From Burkholderiales bacterium 70-64 (GTDB lineage: Bacteria; Pseudomonadota; Gammaproteobacteria; Burkholderiales; Burkholderiaceae_E), in assembly GCA_001898645.1 (NCBI GenBank), contig MKUQ01000010.1, forward strand, positions 170,683 through 234,682: a DNA stretch of 64,000 nt, written 5' to 3'. Made by a program: the position numbers and the translations under genes. Of the stretch, positions 29,098 through 39,703 are shown in pieces. The first letter of the stretch is position 1. Every line of letters begins with the position of its first letter. The notes beneath the pieces are model-generated. The model was not told the DNA's origin and did no database searches. It was given only the letters and a program-made list of their open reading frames with translations.

Positions 29098-31626
29098 TCA
29101 ACGCTTCAACGCCCTGGCCAGCGCGTCGCCCAGCACCGTCGCCGGAGCGGCAGCTCGATCGCCGCCCCGATGGCGATCCGCACGCTCGGCACCCCGGCTA
29201 TGCTCGCCCGAACGGGGGGCGCCGGCGGGCCGGCCTGCCGTGCGATCGTCGCCGCGGCCTGCGCCCGCCGCCTCGCGGCCCGACGCCGCCTGGCGCGGCC
29301 TCGCCCCGCTCTTCATCGACAGCGCGATGCGCTTGCGAGCCACGTCGACCTCGAGCACGGTCACCGAGACCACCTGCCCGGCCTTGACCACTTCGCGGGG
29401 ATCCTTCACGAAGCGATCGGCCAGCTCCGAGACGTGCACCAGCCCGTCCTGGTGCACTCCCACGTCGACGAAGGCACCGAAGTTCGCGACGTTGGTCACC
29501 ACGCCCTGCACCTTCATTCCCGGCTTGAGGTCGGCGATCTTCTCGACGCCGTCCTGGAACGCGGCGGTGACGAACTCGCCGCGCGGATCGCGGCCCGGCT
29601 TCTCCAGCTCGGCGAGGATGTCGCGCACGGTCGGTTCGCCGAAGCGCTCGTCGGTGAACGCGCGCGGCTCGAGCGTGCGCAGCAGCGTGCGGTTGCCGAT
29701 CAGCTCACGCGCGCCGCGCCCGACGCGCTCTAGGATACGCTGCACGACCGGGTAGGCCTCCGGGTGCACCGCCGACGCGTCGAGCGGATTCCCTCCGTCA
29801 CGGATGCGCAGGAAGCCGGCGGCCTGCTCGAACGCCTTGTCGCCGAAGTACGGTATTTCCCGCAGCGACTCGCGGCTGTCGAACGCCCCCTTCATATCGC
29901 GGTGCGCGACGATGCGCTGCGCCACCGCCGTGCCGAGCCCGGACACGCGCGCCAGCAGGGCCGCCGAGGCGGTGTTGACGTCGACCCCGACGGCGTTCAC
30001 GCAGTCCTCCACCATCGCGTCGAGCTGGCGCGCCAGCGCGCGCTGGTTCACGTCGTGCTGGTACTGGCCGACCCCGATCGACTTCGGGTCGATCTTCACC
30101 AGTTCGGCCAGAGGATCCTGCAGGCGGCGCGCGATCGACACCGCGCCGCGCAGGCTCACGTCGAGATCGGGAAACTCCCTGGCCGCGGTCTCGCTGGCCG
30201 AGTACACCGAGGCCCCGGCCTCGGACACCACCAGCTTGCGCAGCTTCAGCTCGGGGTGGCGCTTCATCAGGTCGGCGGCGAGCCGGTCGGTCTCGCGCGA
30301 AGCGGTGCCGTTGCCGATCGCCACCAGCTCGACCCGGTGCCGGGCGGCCAGCGCGGCCAGCGTGGCGATGGAGCCGTCCCAGTCGCGGCGCGGCTCGTGC
30401 GGATGGATGGTGGCGGTATCGACCAGCTTGCCGGTGGCGTCGACCACCGCCACCTTCACGCCGGTGCGGATGCCGGGATCGAGCCCGATCACCGGACGCG
30501 GACCGGCCGGGGCGGCCAGCATCAGGTCCTTCAGGTTCGCACCGAACACGCGGATGGCCTCGGTTTCGGCCCCCTCGCGCAGGCGGCCGAACAGCTCGGT
30601 CTCGAGCTGCGGCAGCAGCTTGACGCGCCAGCACCAGCGGCAGGTCTCGGCGAGCCAGGCATCGGCCGGGCGCGCCGGCGTGCCCGCCGTGCTCGCCTTG
30701 CCTGCCGAGTTCGTCATGGCCGCCGTGCCCGCCCTGCCCTCTGCATTCGCCGCATTCGCCGTATTCGCCGCTCCTGCCGCATTGCGCACCGACTGCGCCA
30801 GGCCCACCAGGCCGGCCAGCGTCGCCACGTTCGGATGCGGCACCTGTTCCTCGAGCGAGGCTTCGAGGGCCAGCTTCAGCGACAGCACGCCCTGCTGGCG
30901 GCCGCGAAAGAGCGCCAGCGCGCGATGCGAGGGCACGGTGGCGAGCGGCTCGACATGATCGAAGTAGTCGCGGAACTTCTCGCCCTCGGCCGCCTTTCCC
31001 TCGATGACCGTGCTGACGATCCGGCCGTCGCGCCACATGCGCTCGCGCAGCGTCTCGAGCACGTCGGCACGCTCCGCGAAACGCTCGGCGAGGATATCGC
31101 GCGCGCCGTCGAGCGCGGCCTTCGCGTCGGCGACGCCGTGCTCGCCGTTCTCGTCGGGCGCGCGCAGGTATTTCTCCGCCTCGGCGCGCGGATCGAGCAG
31201 CGGATCGGCCAGCAGCGCGTCGGCGAGCGGCTCGAGGCCGGCCTCGCGCGCGACCTGTCCGCGCGTGCGGCGCTTCGGCTTGTAGGGCAGGTAGAGGTCT
31301 TCCAGACGCTGGCGGGTGTCGGCCGCCTCGATCTGTGCGGCCAGCGCATCGGTGAGCTTGCCCTGGCCGGCGATCGTCTCGCGCACCGTCGCGCGGCGCT
31401 GCTCGAGCTCGCGCAGGTAGGCGAGACGCTCGTCGAGCGTACGCAACTGCGTGTCGTCCAGGCCGCCGGTAGCCTCCTTTCGATAGCGTGCGATGAACGG
31501 CACGGTGGCGCCGTCGTCGATGAGCGCGACGGCGGCGGCGACCTGTTCGGGGCGTACCGAGAGTTCTTCGGCAATGCGGGCGACGATGCGTGCGGCGACC
31601 GCAGGCGCGAGCCTGGCTTCATCCAT
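29098..31626 (-). CDS. tex: Tex family transcription/RNA-binding protein
   Basis: 842 residues. The N-terminal Tex domain ([20 protein letters not shown] near residue 45) is followed by a YqgF/RNase H-like domain ([20 protein letters not shown]) and helix-hairpin-helix motifs ([20 protein letters not shown]). The C-terminal S1 RNA-binding domain begins [21 protein letters not shown] basic Arg/Gly tail follows. Residues about 281-321 form an Ala/Asn/Gly/Thr-rich insertion not usual in the family. It converges with the VirD4-like gene, 13 bp apart. Confidence 0.94.
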   Translation of the reverse strand: MDEARLAPAVAARIVARIAEELSVRPEQVAAAVALIDDGATVPFIARYRKEATGGLDDTQLRTLDERLAYLRELEQRRATVRETIAGQGKLTDALAAQIEAADTRQRLEDLYLPYKPKRRTRGQVAREAGLEPLADALLADPLLDPRAEAEKYLRAPDENGEHGVADAKAALDGARDILAERFAERADVLETLRERMWRDGRIVSTVIEGKAAEGEKFRDYFDHVEPLATVPSHRALALFRGRQQGVLSLKLALEASLEEQVPHPNVATLAGLVGLAQSVRNAAGAANTANAANAEGRAGTAAMTNSAGKASTAGTPARPADAWLAETCRWCWRVKLLPQLETELFGRLREGAETEAIRVFGANLKDLMLAAPAGPRPVIGLDPGIRTGVKVAVVDATGKLVDTATIHPHEPRRDWDGSIATLAALAARHRVELVAIGNGTASRETDRLAADLMKRHPELKLRKLVVSEAGASVYSASETAAREFPDLDVSLRGAVSIARRLQDPLAELVKIDPKSIGVGQYQHDVNQRALARQLDAMVEDCVNAVGVDVNTASAALLARVSGLGTAVAQRIVAHRDMKGAFDSRESLREIPYFGDKAFEQAAGFLRIRDGGNPLDASAVHPEAYPVVQRILERVGRGARELIGNRTLLRTLEPRAFTDERFGEPTVRDILAELEKPGRDPRGEFVTAAFQDGVEKIADLKPGMKVQGVVTNVANFGAFVDVGVHQDGLVHVSELADRFVKDPREVVKAGQVVSVTVLEVDVARKRIALSMKSGARPRQAASGREAAGAGRGDDRTAGRPAGAPRSGEHSRGAERADRHRGGDRAAAPATVLGDALARALKR

Positions 31627-31722
31627 GGGCGTCGAGATCCGGGAGCGGGTTTCGTGAAGGGGCGGATTCTGCCATGGGAGCGAATGCCGCCGCCGGCACC
31701 TCGAAACCGACGGACTTCTTTC

Positions 31723-33114
31723 CTAGAGATGCCGCCAGCCACCCCGGAAGTCTGCCTGCGCAACCGTCGTCGCCGGCGGTTCCTGGCTCCACCAGGCCAC
31801 GACGGATTCCGCGACCATGTCGCGCCCCACCACCAGGCGCACGTTGACGCCGGAACGCAGGGAAGCTGCACTCACCAGCTTGGCCGATACCGGCAGGCGC
31901 CGTTGCACGGCCATGGCGCCCTCGAGATGGCCCGAGCGATAGTGGATCTCGGTGGTCCGCAGGCCGAAGGGGCGGTAGTCGGAAACGCGCGCCACCTCGA
32001 TGCCGAAACGCGAGAGCTGGCGCGCGGTACGCCCGGCAAGCCGCCTGACGCCGACGCCGTTGCTGACCTCGACGCCGTCGCTCGCGACCGCGGGCGCGGG
32101 TGCGACGGCCACGAACGTCGCCGGCACGGGGGCGGCAGCCGCGGGCACGGCGGTGACGGGCGTGGCGGCGACGCGCGTGACAGCGGCTGGCGTGCCAGCC
32201 GCGGGGGCGATGGCCACGGGCACGGCGGCCAGAGGTGCGGGGACTACGGAAGCGGCAGGCACCCGTGCGGCAGGCGCAGCGGCCACCGGCTCCACGGCCG
32301 CGGATGCGGCGGCTACGGACATGGCAGGTACGGGGGCTGCAGCTGCAGACGTTGCAGCCCGCAACTCGTACAGGTTGGGTGCGAGCTGCACCAGCACCGC
32401 CGTGGCCGTGCTGGAAGGCTGCCCCGCCTCGGCGGGGGCCTCGGCGGACTGCTCCAGGATCGCCGCGGCCATCGACTGTGCGGCGGCCACGACGGCGGGC
32501 ACGAGGACGGGAGCCTGTCCATCGCGCTCGACGATCTCGACCACCGGCGCGGTAATGGCACTGACCACCACGCGCTCTGGCGCCGGCTGCCCGGCCGGGG
32601 CCGGCATCGCGGCCAGGCGCGTCGCCTCTCGTCGCAGCTCGGCAAGCAGGCGGAGGTTCTCGCGCGTGTGTGTGTTGTAGGCATCGAGCTCGAAGGCGCG
32701 GGTGAGCGATTCCCAGGCCTCGTCGAGATGCCCTGCCTTGAGCTGCGCGTACCCGAGGTTGTTCAGCACATGCGCATGTGCGGGCCCCGAGGCGAGCGCC
32801 GAGCGGAAGGCCGCGATGGCCTCCTCGAAGCGCCCCTGCTGGCCATAGGCGACGCCCAGGCCGTTGTGGGCATCGACGAAACCCGGATCGAGCTGCAGCG
32901 CCCGGCGGAAGCGCTCGATGGCGGCCCCGATGCGGCCGGCGGCCATGTCCATGCGCCCCACGGCGTACTGGCCGGCGGCGGTTCCGACGGGCTGCTCGAC
33001 CCGATAGACCGGCTCGACGCGCGCGGCCGGCAGCTCGACGCGCGGGCCGGTCTGCGCGCAGCCGGTGATCAGGGTGACGGCGCAGGCGCCGAGAGCCAAG
33101 GGGTTTCGGGTCAT
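31723..33114 (-). CDS. Tad-locus TPR lipoprotein with LytR_C domain (TadD-like)
   Basis: 463 residues. The signal peptide ends in the lipobox ITGC (Cys about 20). Residues about 48-155 hold three TPR repeats (AIERFRRALQLDPGFVDAHN, AIAAFRSALASGPAHAHVLN and the next). A long Ala/Val/Pro-rich linker spans about 165-345. The C-terminal 100 residues (VEVSNGVGVRRLAGRTARQL onwards) match the LytR_C fold. It is probably an outer-membrane TadD-type pilotin for the Tad machine. Last gene of the leftward tad operon, 15 bp after tadC. Confidence 0.85.
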   Translation of the reverse strand: MTRNPLALGACAVTLITGCAQTGPRVELPAARVEPVYRVEQPVGTAAGQYAVGRMDMAAGRIGAAIERFRRALQLDPGFVDAHNGLGVAYGQQGRFEEAIAAFRSALASGPAHAHVLNNLGYAQLKAGHLDEAWESLTRAFELDAYNTHTRENLRLLAELRREATRLAAMPAPAGQPAPERVVVSAITAPVVEIVERDGQAPVLVPAVVAAAQSMAAAILEQSAEAPAEAGQPSSTATAVLVQLAPNLYELRAATSAAAAPVPAMSVAAASAAVEPVAAAPAARVPAASVVPAPLAAVPVAIAPAAGTPAAVTRVAATPVTAVPAAAAPVPATFVAVAPAPAVASDGVEVSNGVGVRRLAGRTARQLSRFGIEVARVSDYRPFGLRTTEIHYRSGHLEGAMAVQRRLPVSAKLVSAASLRSGVNVRLVVGRDMVAESVVAWWSQEPPATTVAQADFRGGWRHL

Positions 33115-33129
33115 GACGGACTCCCTCTC

Positions 33130-34080
33130 TCAACCGCCGCCGCTCATCGTCGGCAGCAGGATGCGGTAGATCTGGATCAGCGCCGGTCCCAATAGCACCA
33201 GCAGCAGCGACGGGAAGATGCAGAAGATCAGGGGGAACAGCATCTTGAGCGGGATCTTCGCCGCCTGCTCCTCGGCGTGCTGGCGGCGGCGCACGCGCAG
33301 CGAATCCGCCTGCACGCGCAGCGAATCGGCGATGCTGGTGCCGAAGCGGTCGGCCTGCAGCATCATCGCGACGAAGCTCGAGATCTCGGTCAGGCCGGTG
33401 CGCGCAGCGAGATTGCGCAGTGCGCGCTCGCGGGTCGCGCCGACGCGCAGCTCCAGGCCGACCAGGTGCAGCTCGTCGGCCAGCACGGGGCTGCGCAAGC
33501 GGATTTCGCCGGCGGCGCGCGCGATCGCCGCATCGAGCGACAGCCCGGCCTCGACGCACACGATGATCAGGTCGAGCGCATCCGGGAACGCCTCGAACAG
33601 CTCGCGCTGACGCACGAAGGTCAGGCGCGCCAGCACCACGTTCGGCAGGTAGTAGCCCACGGCGCCGGCGATCAGCAGGAACAGCGCCGGCTGGTAGCCC
33701 TCGCGCGCGCGCACGTCGGTGAACAGCAGCAGCAGGACCGGCAGCGCGATGGCGAGCAGCGCCTTGAGCGCGAAATAGACGACGGGCGCCGAGGCGTCGC
33801 GAAAGCCGGCGTGCAGGAACTTCGCGCGCACCTTGGAGACGTCCTCCTCGCTGGTGGGCGTGGCGAGCCTGGCCACCGGCGCAGCGGCCTTCACCATCCG
33901 GGCGTGCCATTCCGGCGCATCCGGATGCTCGATCTCCGCTCGTCCGACCACGCCGCGCAGCCTGGCCCGCACGGCGCGCCCGCCGGTGATCAGGGCCCCG
34001 AGGCTGTAGACGGCCCCGGCCACGGCCACGAACAGCACGGCGAGGAAAAGATAGAGCTCCTGCGAAAGACTCTCTGCCAT
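33130..34080 (-). CDS. tadC: Tad inner-membrane platform protein TadC
   Basis: 316 residues. T2SF/GspF-type fold with hydrophobic helices near the N-terminus, around residues 100-150 and at the C-terminus, and a cytoplasmic F domain (LFEAFPDALDLIIVCVEAGL, SLDAAIARAAGEI). It works with TadB as the inner-membrane platform that TadA drives. Start ATG 34080 lies 2 bp after the tadB stop. Confidence 0.93.
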   Translation of the reverse strand: MAESLSQELYLFLAVLFVAVAGAVYSLGALITGGRAVRARLRGVVGRAEIEHPDAPEWHARMVKAAAPVARLATPTSEEDVSKVRAKFLHAGFRDASAPVVYFALKALLAIALPVLLLLFTDVRAREGYQPALFLLIAGAVGYYLPNVVLARLTFVRQRELFEAFPDALDLIIVCVEAGLSLDAAIARAAGEIRLRSPVLADELHLVGLELRVGATRERALRNLAARTGLTEISSFVAMMLQADRFGTSIADSLRVQADSLRVRRRQHAEEQAAKIPLKMLFPLIFCIFPSLLLVLLGPALIQIYRILLPTMSGGG

Positions 34081-34082
34081 GG

Positions 34083-35057
34083 CTAGACCCGAATCTTGAC
34101 GATGCGCCACATCCAGAAGATGCCCCCGACCATCGCTGCCAGCCCGAGCAGCACCAGGCGGTGGCCGAACGGGTCGGTCCACAGAACCTGCATGAAGCCC
34201 GGGTTGACGAGGTTGATCATGAGTGCCGTGCCGAAGGGCAGCAACGTCAGGATCCACGCCGACAGCTTGCCCTCGGCGCTGAGCACGCGCACCGTACCGA
34301 GCAGCTTGAAACGCTCGCGGATCAGCATGCCGATGTTCTGGAGGATCTCGGCCAGATTGCCGCCGGTTTCGCGCTGCAGGATCACCGCCACCGCGAAGAA
34401 GCGCAGGTCGTCCACCGGCACCCGGTTGGCGAGATTCATCATCGCGTCGCCGACCGGGATGCCGTAGTTGGTCTCCTCGAAGGCGATCCCGAATTCGCTT
34501 CCGATCGGCTCGGGCATCTCCTCGGCCACCATCTGCAGCGCCGGCGCGAATGCGTGCCCTGCACGCAGCGCACGTGCGATGAGGTCGACGGCGTCGGGAA
34601 GCTGCGCTTCCAGCGCGTGCAGGCGCCGGTTGCGCGCCCACGACAGCCAGGCGAGCGGCAGCAGCACGGAGGCAGCCGCCACCATGAGGGCCAGCCACAG
34701 CGGCTGGCGCAGCGCCAGCAGCACCAGGAACACGGCCGCCATCAGCAGCGAGGTGGTGACCAGGAAGCGCGACGTGGACATGTCCACGCCCGCCTGCTGC
34801 AGCAGCCGCTCGAGCTGGGCCACCCGCGGCAGGCGCAGCAACAGCCGGCCGAGCGGCCCGGCCTCGTCGTCGGCGCGCGCCTTGAGCAGGGTGGAGGCGC
34901 CGGCGCCGCGCCCGCCGGCGGCGAGCGCGCGCAGCCGCCGGTCGAGCTGACGCACCTCGGGACCGCTGGTGTCGTGCCACAGCAGGAAGCCGCCCTCGAT
35001 CAGCAGCACCACCGCGAGGAAGCACACCAGCAGGAAGATCGTGAAACCCCAGTCCAT
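34083..35057 (-). CDS. tadB: Tad inner-membrane platform protein TadB
   Basis: 324 residues. It shows the same F-domain fold as TadC (LEAQLPDAVDLIARALRAGH, AFAPALQMVAEEMPEPIGSE). An N-terminal helix (FTIFLLVCFLAVVLLIEGGF), a central helix pair and two C-terminal helices are predicted. The conserved QRETGGNLAEILQNI segment is intact. It lies 28 bp after tadA. Confidence 0.94.
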   Translation of the reverse strand: MDWGFTIFLLVCFLAVVLLIEGGFLLWHDTSGPEVRQLDRRLRALAAGGRGAGASTLLKARADDEAGPLGRLLLRLPRVAQLERLLQQAGVDMSTSRFLVTTSLLMAAVFLVLLALRQPLWLALMVAAASVLLPLAWLSWARNRRLHALEAQLPDAVDLIARALRAGHAFAPALQMVAEEMPEPIGSEFGIAFEETNYGIPVGDAMMNLANRVPVDDLRFFAVAVILQRETGGNLAEILQNIGMLIRERFKLLGTVRVLSAEGKLSAWILTLLPFGTALMINLVNPGFMQVLWTDPFGHRLVLLGLAAMVGGIFWMWRIVKIRV

Positions 35058-35085
35058 CGCTGCTCCGCGCAGGCCGCCCGGGTCG

Positions 35086-36435
35086 CTACTCGTAGATCCG
35101 GTTCGGGTTGAACATGTCCTCGGGCAGCTTCACGCCGAAGGCGATGAGCTTCTCGAGGAACTTCGGGCGCACGCCGGTGGCGCCGAACCGCCCCACGACG
35201 TTGCCGTTGGCGTCGATGCCGGTCTGCCTGAAGACGAAGATCTCCTGCATGGTGATGATGTCGCCCTCCATGCCGGTGATCTCCGACAGGCTCACCACCT
35301 TGCGCTTGCCGTCGCTCAGGCGCCCGATCTGGATGATCGCCGAGAGCGCCGAGGCGATCTGCTGGCGCATCGCCTTCTGCGGCAGCTGCAGGCCGGCCAT
35401 GCCGAGCATGTTCTCGACCCGGGTCAGGGCGTCGCGCGGCGAATTGGCGTGGATGGTGGCCAGCGAGCCGTCGTGGCCGGTGTTCATCGCCTGCAGCATG
35501 TCGAGCGTCTCGGCGCCGCGCACCTCGCCGACGATGATGCGGTCGGGGCGCATGCGCAGGCTGTTGCGCACCAGCGCGCGCTGGGTGACCTCGCCCTTGC
35601 CCTCGATGTTGGGCGGGCGCGTCTCCAGGCGTACCACATGCGGCTGCTGCAGCTGCAGCTCGGCCGCGTCCTCGATGGTGACGATGCGCTCGCTGGGCGG
35701 GATGTAGCCCGAGAGCACGTTGAGCAGCGTGGTCTTGCCGGTGCCGGTGCCGCCTGAGACGAGGATGTTCAGCTTGGCCCTGACCATGCCGCCGAGCAGC
35801 GCCGCGAGCTCGGGCGTGAGCGAGTGCAGACGGATCAGGTCGTCCATCTTGAGCGGCACCGCCGCGAAGCGCCGGATCGAGAGCAGCGGCCCGTCGATGG
35901 CCAGCGGCGGGATGATCGCGTTCACGCGCGAGCCGTCGGGCAGGCGCGCATCGACCATCGGGCTCGACTCGTCGACGCGGCGCCCGACGCGCGAGACGAT
36001 CTTGTCGATCACTTTCATCAGGTGGGCGTCGGAGTCGAAACGCACCGGGGCGAGCTCGAGGCGGCCGGCCCGCTCGACATAGACCTGCCTGCAGGTATTG
36101 ACCAGGATGTCCGACACCGACGGGTCGGCCAGCAGAGGCTCGATCGGCCCCAGCCCCATCACCTCGTTCTGAATGTCGAGCACGATCTGCTTGCGTTCGA
36201 CCGCGTTGAGCGCGGCGCCGGCCTCCCCGATCAGCCGCTCGACGAGAATCCGCAGCTCCTCGCGCAGGCGTTCGGGCGGCATCGATCCCATGACTTCGAG
36301 ATCGATGCGGTCGAGCAGTTGCGCGTGCAGGTCGGCGCGCAAGGCCTGGTAGGCAGCGGTGCCCGCGCCTTCGGCCGGCGCCGCCTGCGCCGGTGCGATC
36401 TGCTGGATGGTGTTCAGTCTTTCGCGCAGCGACAT
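35086..36435 (-). CDS. tadA: Tad secretion ATPase TadA (CpaF)
   Basis: Hexameric secretion ATPase that powers Flp pilus assembly, 449 residues. Walker [10 protein letters not shown] lies at residues 228-236. The Asp box [17 protein letters not shown], the Walker B region [20 protein letters not shown] and the His box [15 protein letters not shown] follow. The N-terminal domain ([15 protein letters not shown]) is normal for the CpaF branch. It is 16 bp after tadZ. Confidence 0.96.
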   Translation of the reverse strand: MSLRERLNTIQQIAPAQAAPAEGAGTAAYQALRADLHAQLLDRIDLEVMGSMPPERLREELRILVERLIGEAGAALNAVERKQIVLDIQNEVMGLGPIEPLLADPSVSDILVNTCRQVYVERAGRLELAPVRFDSDAHLMKVIDKIVSRVGRRVDESSPMVDARLPDGSRVNAIIPPLAIDGPLLSIRRFAAVPLKMDDLIRLHSLTPELAALLGGMVRAKLNILVSGGTGTGKTTLLNVLSGYIPPSERIVTIEDAAELQLQQPHVVRLETRPPNIEGKGEVTQRALVRNSLRMRPDRIIVGEVRGAETLDMLQAMNTGHDGSLATIHANSPRDALTRVENMLGMAGLQLPQKAMRQQIASALSAIIQIGRLSDGKRKVVSLSEITGMEGDIITMQEIFVFRQTGIDANGNVVGRFGATGVRPKFLEKLIAFGVKLPEDMFNPNRIYE

Positions 36436-36451
36436 GACGACTCCGATGCAG

Positions 36452-37609
36452 TCAACGCCCGAACCAGCTGCGCTTGCGCTCGACCTGCGAAGGCGCCAGC
36501 CGCTCGGCCATGTCCAGCAGGGTCCGCGCCACCGGATCGCGCGCGGCGCTCTTCAGGATCGGAATGCCGTGGTTGATCGAATGGGCGACTGCCCTGAAGC
36601 TGTTGGGCACCTCCAGGTCGACGGCCAGGCCGAGGGCCTCGCGCACGTCGTCGCTGGAGATCTCGGTACCCTTCTCCCAGCGGTTGACGATCAGGTGCAG
36701 CTTGTCGCGCGCGTAGCCGAGGCTGGCGAGCATGCCCATCAGGCGCTTGGCGTCGTGCAGGAAGGGCAGGGTCAGCTGCAGCGTGATGTAGATGGCCTCG
36801 GCCTGGTCGAGCGCGCGCACGGTCGAGGCATCGAGGATGCGGCCCATGTCGAGCACGACGAAGTCGAAGCGGCTGCGCGCGAGCGAAACGATGCGCTCGA
36901 CCGCCTCGGGCCGCACGTCGATCGCGGCCTCGGGCGAGTCGGGCGCCGCCAGCACCCACAGGTTGGGCGCGGCCGCCAGCATGCTCGCTTCGAGGAACGG
37001 GCCGTCGAGGCGGGATGCCTCGCGCGCCACATCGGCGATGGTCTGCGCGGGCCGGGTCTCGGTCAGGAACAGCGCCGCATCGCCGAAATGCAGGTTGAGG
37101 TCGATCAGCGCCACCCGCCGGCCGCGCGCGGCGAGCGCATAGGCCAGGTTGGTGGAGATGAAGGTCGAGCCGCTGCCGCCCTTGGCGGGCACGAAGGCCA
37201 GCACCCTGCCCTGGCGCGCGCCGCCGCGCAGCGCCTGCAGCCGCCCGAGCTGCCGGCCGAAGGCCACCTTCAGCTCGCCGTTGGCCAGCGGCGTGGGCAC
37301 CACCTCGCGCACGCCGGCGCGCATGGCTTCGAGCTGGTACTCGGGTGTGCGGTCGGGCGAAAGAATGATCATCGAGGTGGCTGGCGATGCCGCGAGCGAA
37401 CCTTCGATGCGCCGCAGGTCGGATTCGTCGAGCTTCGGCATGTCGGCCACGACCAGGTCGGGGCGCGAGCGCTCGATCTCGCCGCTGAGCTCGCGCACGC
37501 CGCCGATGACCGACGACACCGCGACCGACTCCTCGGAAACGGGCAACTGCCGTGACAGCTCGACCAGGCCTTGCGGGGTCGAGGCGAGCAGGGTGAGCTT
37601 GATGTTCAT
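36452..37609 (-). CDS. tadZ: Tad polar localisation ATPase TadZ (CpaE)
   Basis: 385 residues. The N-terminal receiver-like domain (about 1-120) lacks a full phosphoacceptor set. A ParA/MinD-type ATPase domain follows with the deviant P-loop [16 protein letters not shown] near residue 140. In this family it places the Tad machine at the pole and recruits TadA. It is 16 bp after the small lipoprotein gene and before tadA. Confidence 0.93.
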   Translation of the reverse strand: MNIKLTLLASTPQGLVELSRQLPVSEESVAVSSVIGGVRELSGEIERSRPDLVVADMPKLDESDLRRIEGSLAASPATSMIILSPDRTPEYQLEAMRAGVREVVPTPLANGELKVAFGRQLGRLQALRGGARQGRVLAFVPAKGGSGSTFISTNLAYALAARGRRVALIDLNLHFGDAALFLTETRPAQTIADVAREASRLDGPFLEASMLAAAPNLWVLAAPDSPEAAIDVRPEAVERIVSLARSRFDFVVLDMGRILDASTVRALDQAEAIYITLQLTLPFLHDAKRLMGMLASLGYARDKLHLIVNRWEKGTEISSDDVREALGLAVDLEVPNSFRAVAHSINHGIPILKSAARDPVARTLLDMAERLAPSQVERKRSWFGR

Positions 37610-37625
37610 GCTGCGTCTTGCGTGT

Positions 37626-38021
37626 TCAGGGCGAGGCGGTCACCCCTGTGCCGCCGATGCCGAGGATGTTGAAGGTGCGCGGCGGCTCCTTGAAGCTGCG
37701 CTGGTAGCCGTCGATCGCCTGGCGTCCGGCCTCGCCGTCGATGCCGGCCACCGGATCGGTATTGCGGCTGGCCTCCGGATTGAGCGTCTGGCGCGCGCGC
37801 GCCTCGCGCACGGCGTCGCCGAAGCGCGTGTAGATCGGGCCCTGTTCGACCGGCGCGACCGGCGCGCAGGCGCCGAGCAGCGCGGCCGTGCCGGCCAGCA
37901 GCAGGGCCGCCGCGGCGCAGCGGGCGGGACGGCCCGGTGCGGGCAGGTCGGCGGCAGGCACGCACAGCGCGAGCGGGCGAGCCGAGAGCGGGCGGACCGC
38001 GGGCGGAAGGCGAGAGGTCAT
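37626..38021 (-). CDS. Small Tad-locus lipoprotein
   Basis: 131 residues from the ATG before TSRLPPAVRP, chosen because GAGG lies about 9 nt upstream. An ATG five codons earlier overlaps the RcpA stop (ATGA) and is also possible. An unusually long N-terminus leads to the hydrophobic AAALLLAGTAALLGAC lipobox (Cys near residue 51). The mature part is short and polar. The position between rcpA and tadZ fits an RcpB/TadD-type accessory lipoprotein, but sequence alone does not prove it. Confidence 0.8.
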   Translation of the reverse strand: MTSRLPPAVRPLSARPLALCVPAADLPAPGRPARCAAAALLLAGTAALLGACAPVAPVEQGPIYTRFGDAVREARARQTLNPEASRNTDPVAGIDGEAGRQAIDGYQRSFKEPPRTFNILGIGGTGVTASP

Positions 38022-38032
38022 GGTCGTTTCCC

Positions 38033-39688
38033 TCATTTCATCTGGAAGCCGCCCGAAGCCGGCGCGGCAGGAGCAGGTGCGGCAGGGGCCGCCTCCGGCG
38101 ACATCACGCCGCGATCGGGCGGAACGTCGCTGCTGCCCGAGCCTTCGAGCTGGCCGCCGAGGAAGAATTCGCCGCGGCTCGGCGGCACGAAGGCGTCGGT
38201 CGGCAGCGCCACGTCCGGCCCGAGCGGCTTGACCAGGCGCGGGGTGATCACGAACATCAGCTCGCTGCGATCGGTCTGGAACTCGCTGCTGCGGAACAGC
38301 GCCCCGAGCACCGGCACCTCACCCAGCACCGGCAGCTTCTTGACGGTCTCCGTCGCGTTGTTCTTGATCAGGCCCGCGATCGCCAGGCTCTGGCCGTCCA
38401 TCAGCTGCACCGTGGTCTGCGCCCTGCGCGTGGTGAAGCTGGGCAGGATCGCGGTGATGCCGTTGACCGTGGTGAACGGCGAGCCGCTCTGCGACAGCTC
38501 CGACACCTCGGGCGCCACCTTCAGGTGGATGCGCCCGCCGTCGAGGACGATGGGCGTGAACTTCAGGCCGACGCCGAACTCCTTCTCCTCGAGGGTGATG
38601 GTCGGGAAGCCGGTGACGTCGTTGGTGCGCGCCACCGGGATGAAGATCTTGCCGCCCGCCAGGAAGCTCGCCTCCTGTCCGCTGATGGCCACGATGTTGG
38701 GCTCGGCCAGCACCTTGATGAGGCCGTCGCGCCGCTCGGCGTCGACGGTCAGCGAGGTGCCGGGGCGTCCGGCGGCGCCGAGCAGCCCAGCCGAGCCGGT
38801 GAGGAAGTCGCTCAGGATGGAATAACGCCAGTTGCCGCGCGTGCGCGTGCCCTCCAGGCCGACCCCGAGCTTGTCGAGCAGCGTCTTGGACACCTCGGCG
38901 ACGGTGACCTCGAGCATCACCTGCTGGGGCTGGGCGATGCGCAGCATGTTGACCACCTTGGGCATCTGAGCTTGCCCGCCCATGCCGCCGGTAATCGCCT
39001 GCTGGCCCACGGTGATCTGCTGGCCCTGCTGCGCAGCCTGGTTGCCGGCGGTGACCGCCAGGGTGAGCCCGCGCGAGTACGCGCGGATGAACGATTCGGC
39101 GATCTGCACTGCCTGGGTGGCCTTCAGCGCGCTCGACACCACGCCGGTGAGCACCAGCGAGTCGGCCGCCGCGTACGCCCGGATGCCGTCCTCGCCGGGC
39201 AGCAGCATGCGGATGCGCTGCTCGAGCGCGCTGGCATCGGCGCTCACGGACACGTCGATGATAGTGGTCGGGCCGCCGCGCCGCCACATGATGACGTTGG
39301 TCGAGCCGAAGGTCTTGCCGAGCAGGTACAGCTCGCGCGCGCTGATCAGGGTGACATCAGCCACCGCGGGGTTGCCGACCGAGATGCGTTCGATCGGGCC
39401 GGGCAGCCGCACCAGGGTCGACTTGCCGACCACCAGGTTCATCGCAGGTCCGATCTCGGCCGGACCCGCGCTGTCGGGCAGAGCCGGTGCGCGCGCGGCG
39501 ACGGGCGCCGGCGTGGCGGTGGTGCCCTTGATCACCGCCGGCGCGCGCGGGGCGACCGGCTGCGTGCGCACCTGCGCCGTCTGCACCGGCAGTGATGCCT
39601 GCGCCGGCTCCGGCGCCTGCTGCCCCTGTGCGAACCCCGCGCTGCCGAGCAGCACACTCGCGGCGACCGCGAAGCCTTTCTTCTTCAT
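38033..39688 (-). CDS. rcpA: Tad outer-membrane secretin RcpA (CpaC)
   Basis: 551 residues. The signal peptide ends near GSAGFAQG. A secretin N1-type/BON-like domain (LVVGKSTLVRLPGPIERISV) is followed by the secretin C-domain with the motif IPVARTNDVTGFPTITLEEK and EFGVGLKFTPIV near the pore. The C-terminus is Pro/Ala-rich. It forms the outer-membrane channel for the Flp pilus. It is 15 bp after rcpC. Confidence 0.95.
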   Translation of the reverse strand: MKKKGFAVAASVLLGSAGFAQGQQAPEPAQASLPVQTAQVRTQPVAPRAPAVIKGTTATPAPVAARAPALPDSAGPAEIGPAMNLVVGKSTLVRLPGPIERISVGNPAVADVTLISARELYLLGKTFGSTNVIMWRRGGPTTIIDVSVSADASALEQRIRMLLPGEDGIRAYAAADSLVLTGVVSSALKATQAVQIAESFIRAYSRGLTLAVTAGNQAAQQGQQITVGQQAITGGMGGQAQMPKVVNMLRIAQPQQVMLEVTVAEVSKTLLDKLGVGLEGTRTRGNWRYSILSDFLTGSAGLLGAAGRPGTSLTVDAERRDGLIKVLAEPNIVAISGQEASFLAGGKIFIPVARTNDVTGFPTITLEEKEFGVGLKFTPIVLDGGRIHLKVAPEVSELSQSGSPFTTVNGITAILPSFTTRRAQTTVQLMDGQSLAIAGLIKNNATETVKKLPVLGEVPVLGALFRSSEFQTDRSELMFVITPRLVKPLGPDVALPTDAFVPPSRGEFFLGGQLEGSGSSDVPPDRGVMSPEAAPAAPAPAAPASGGFQMK

Positions 39689-39703
39689 CTTCGTTTCCCC
39701 CGG

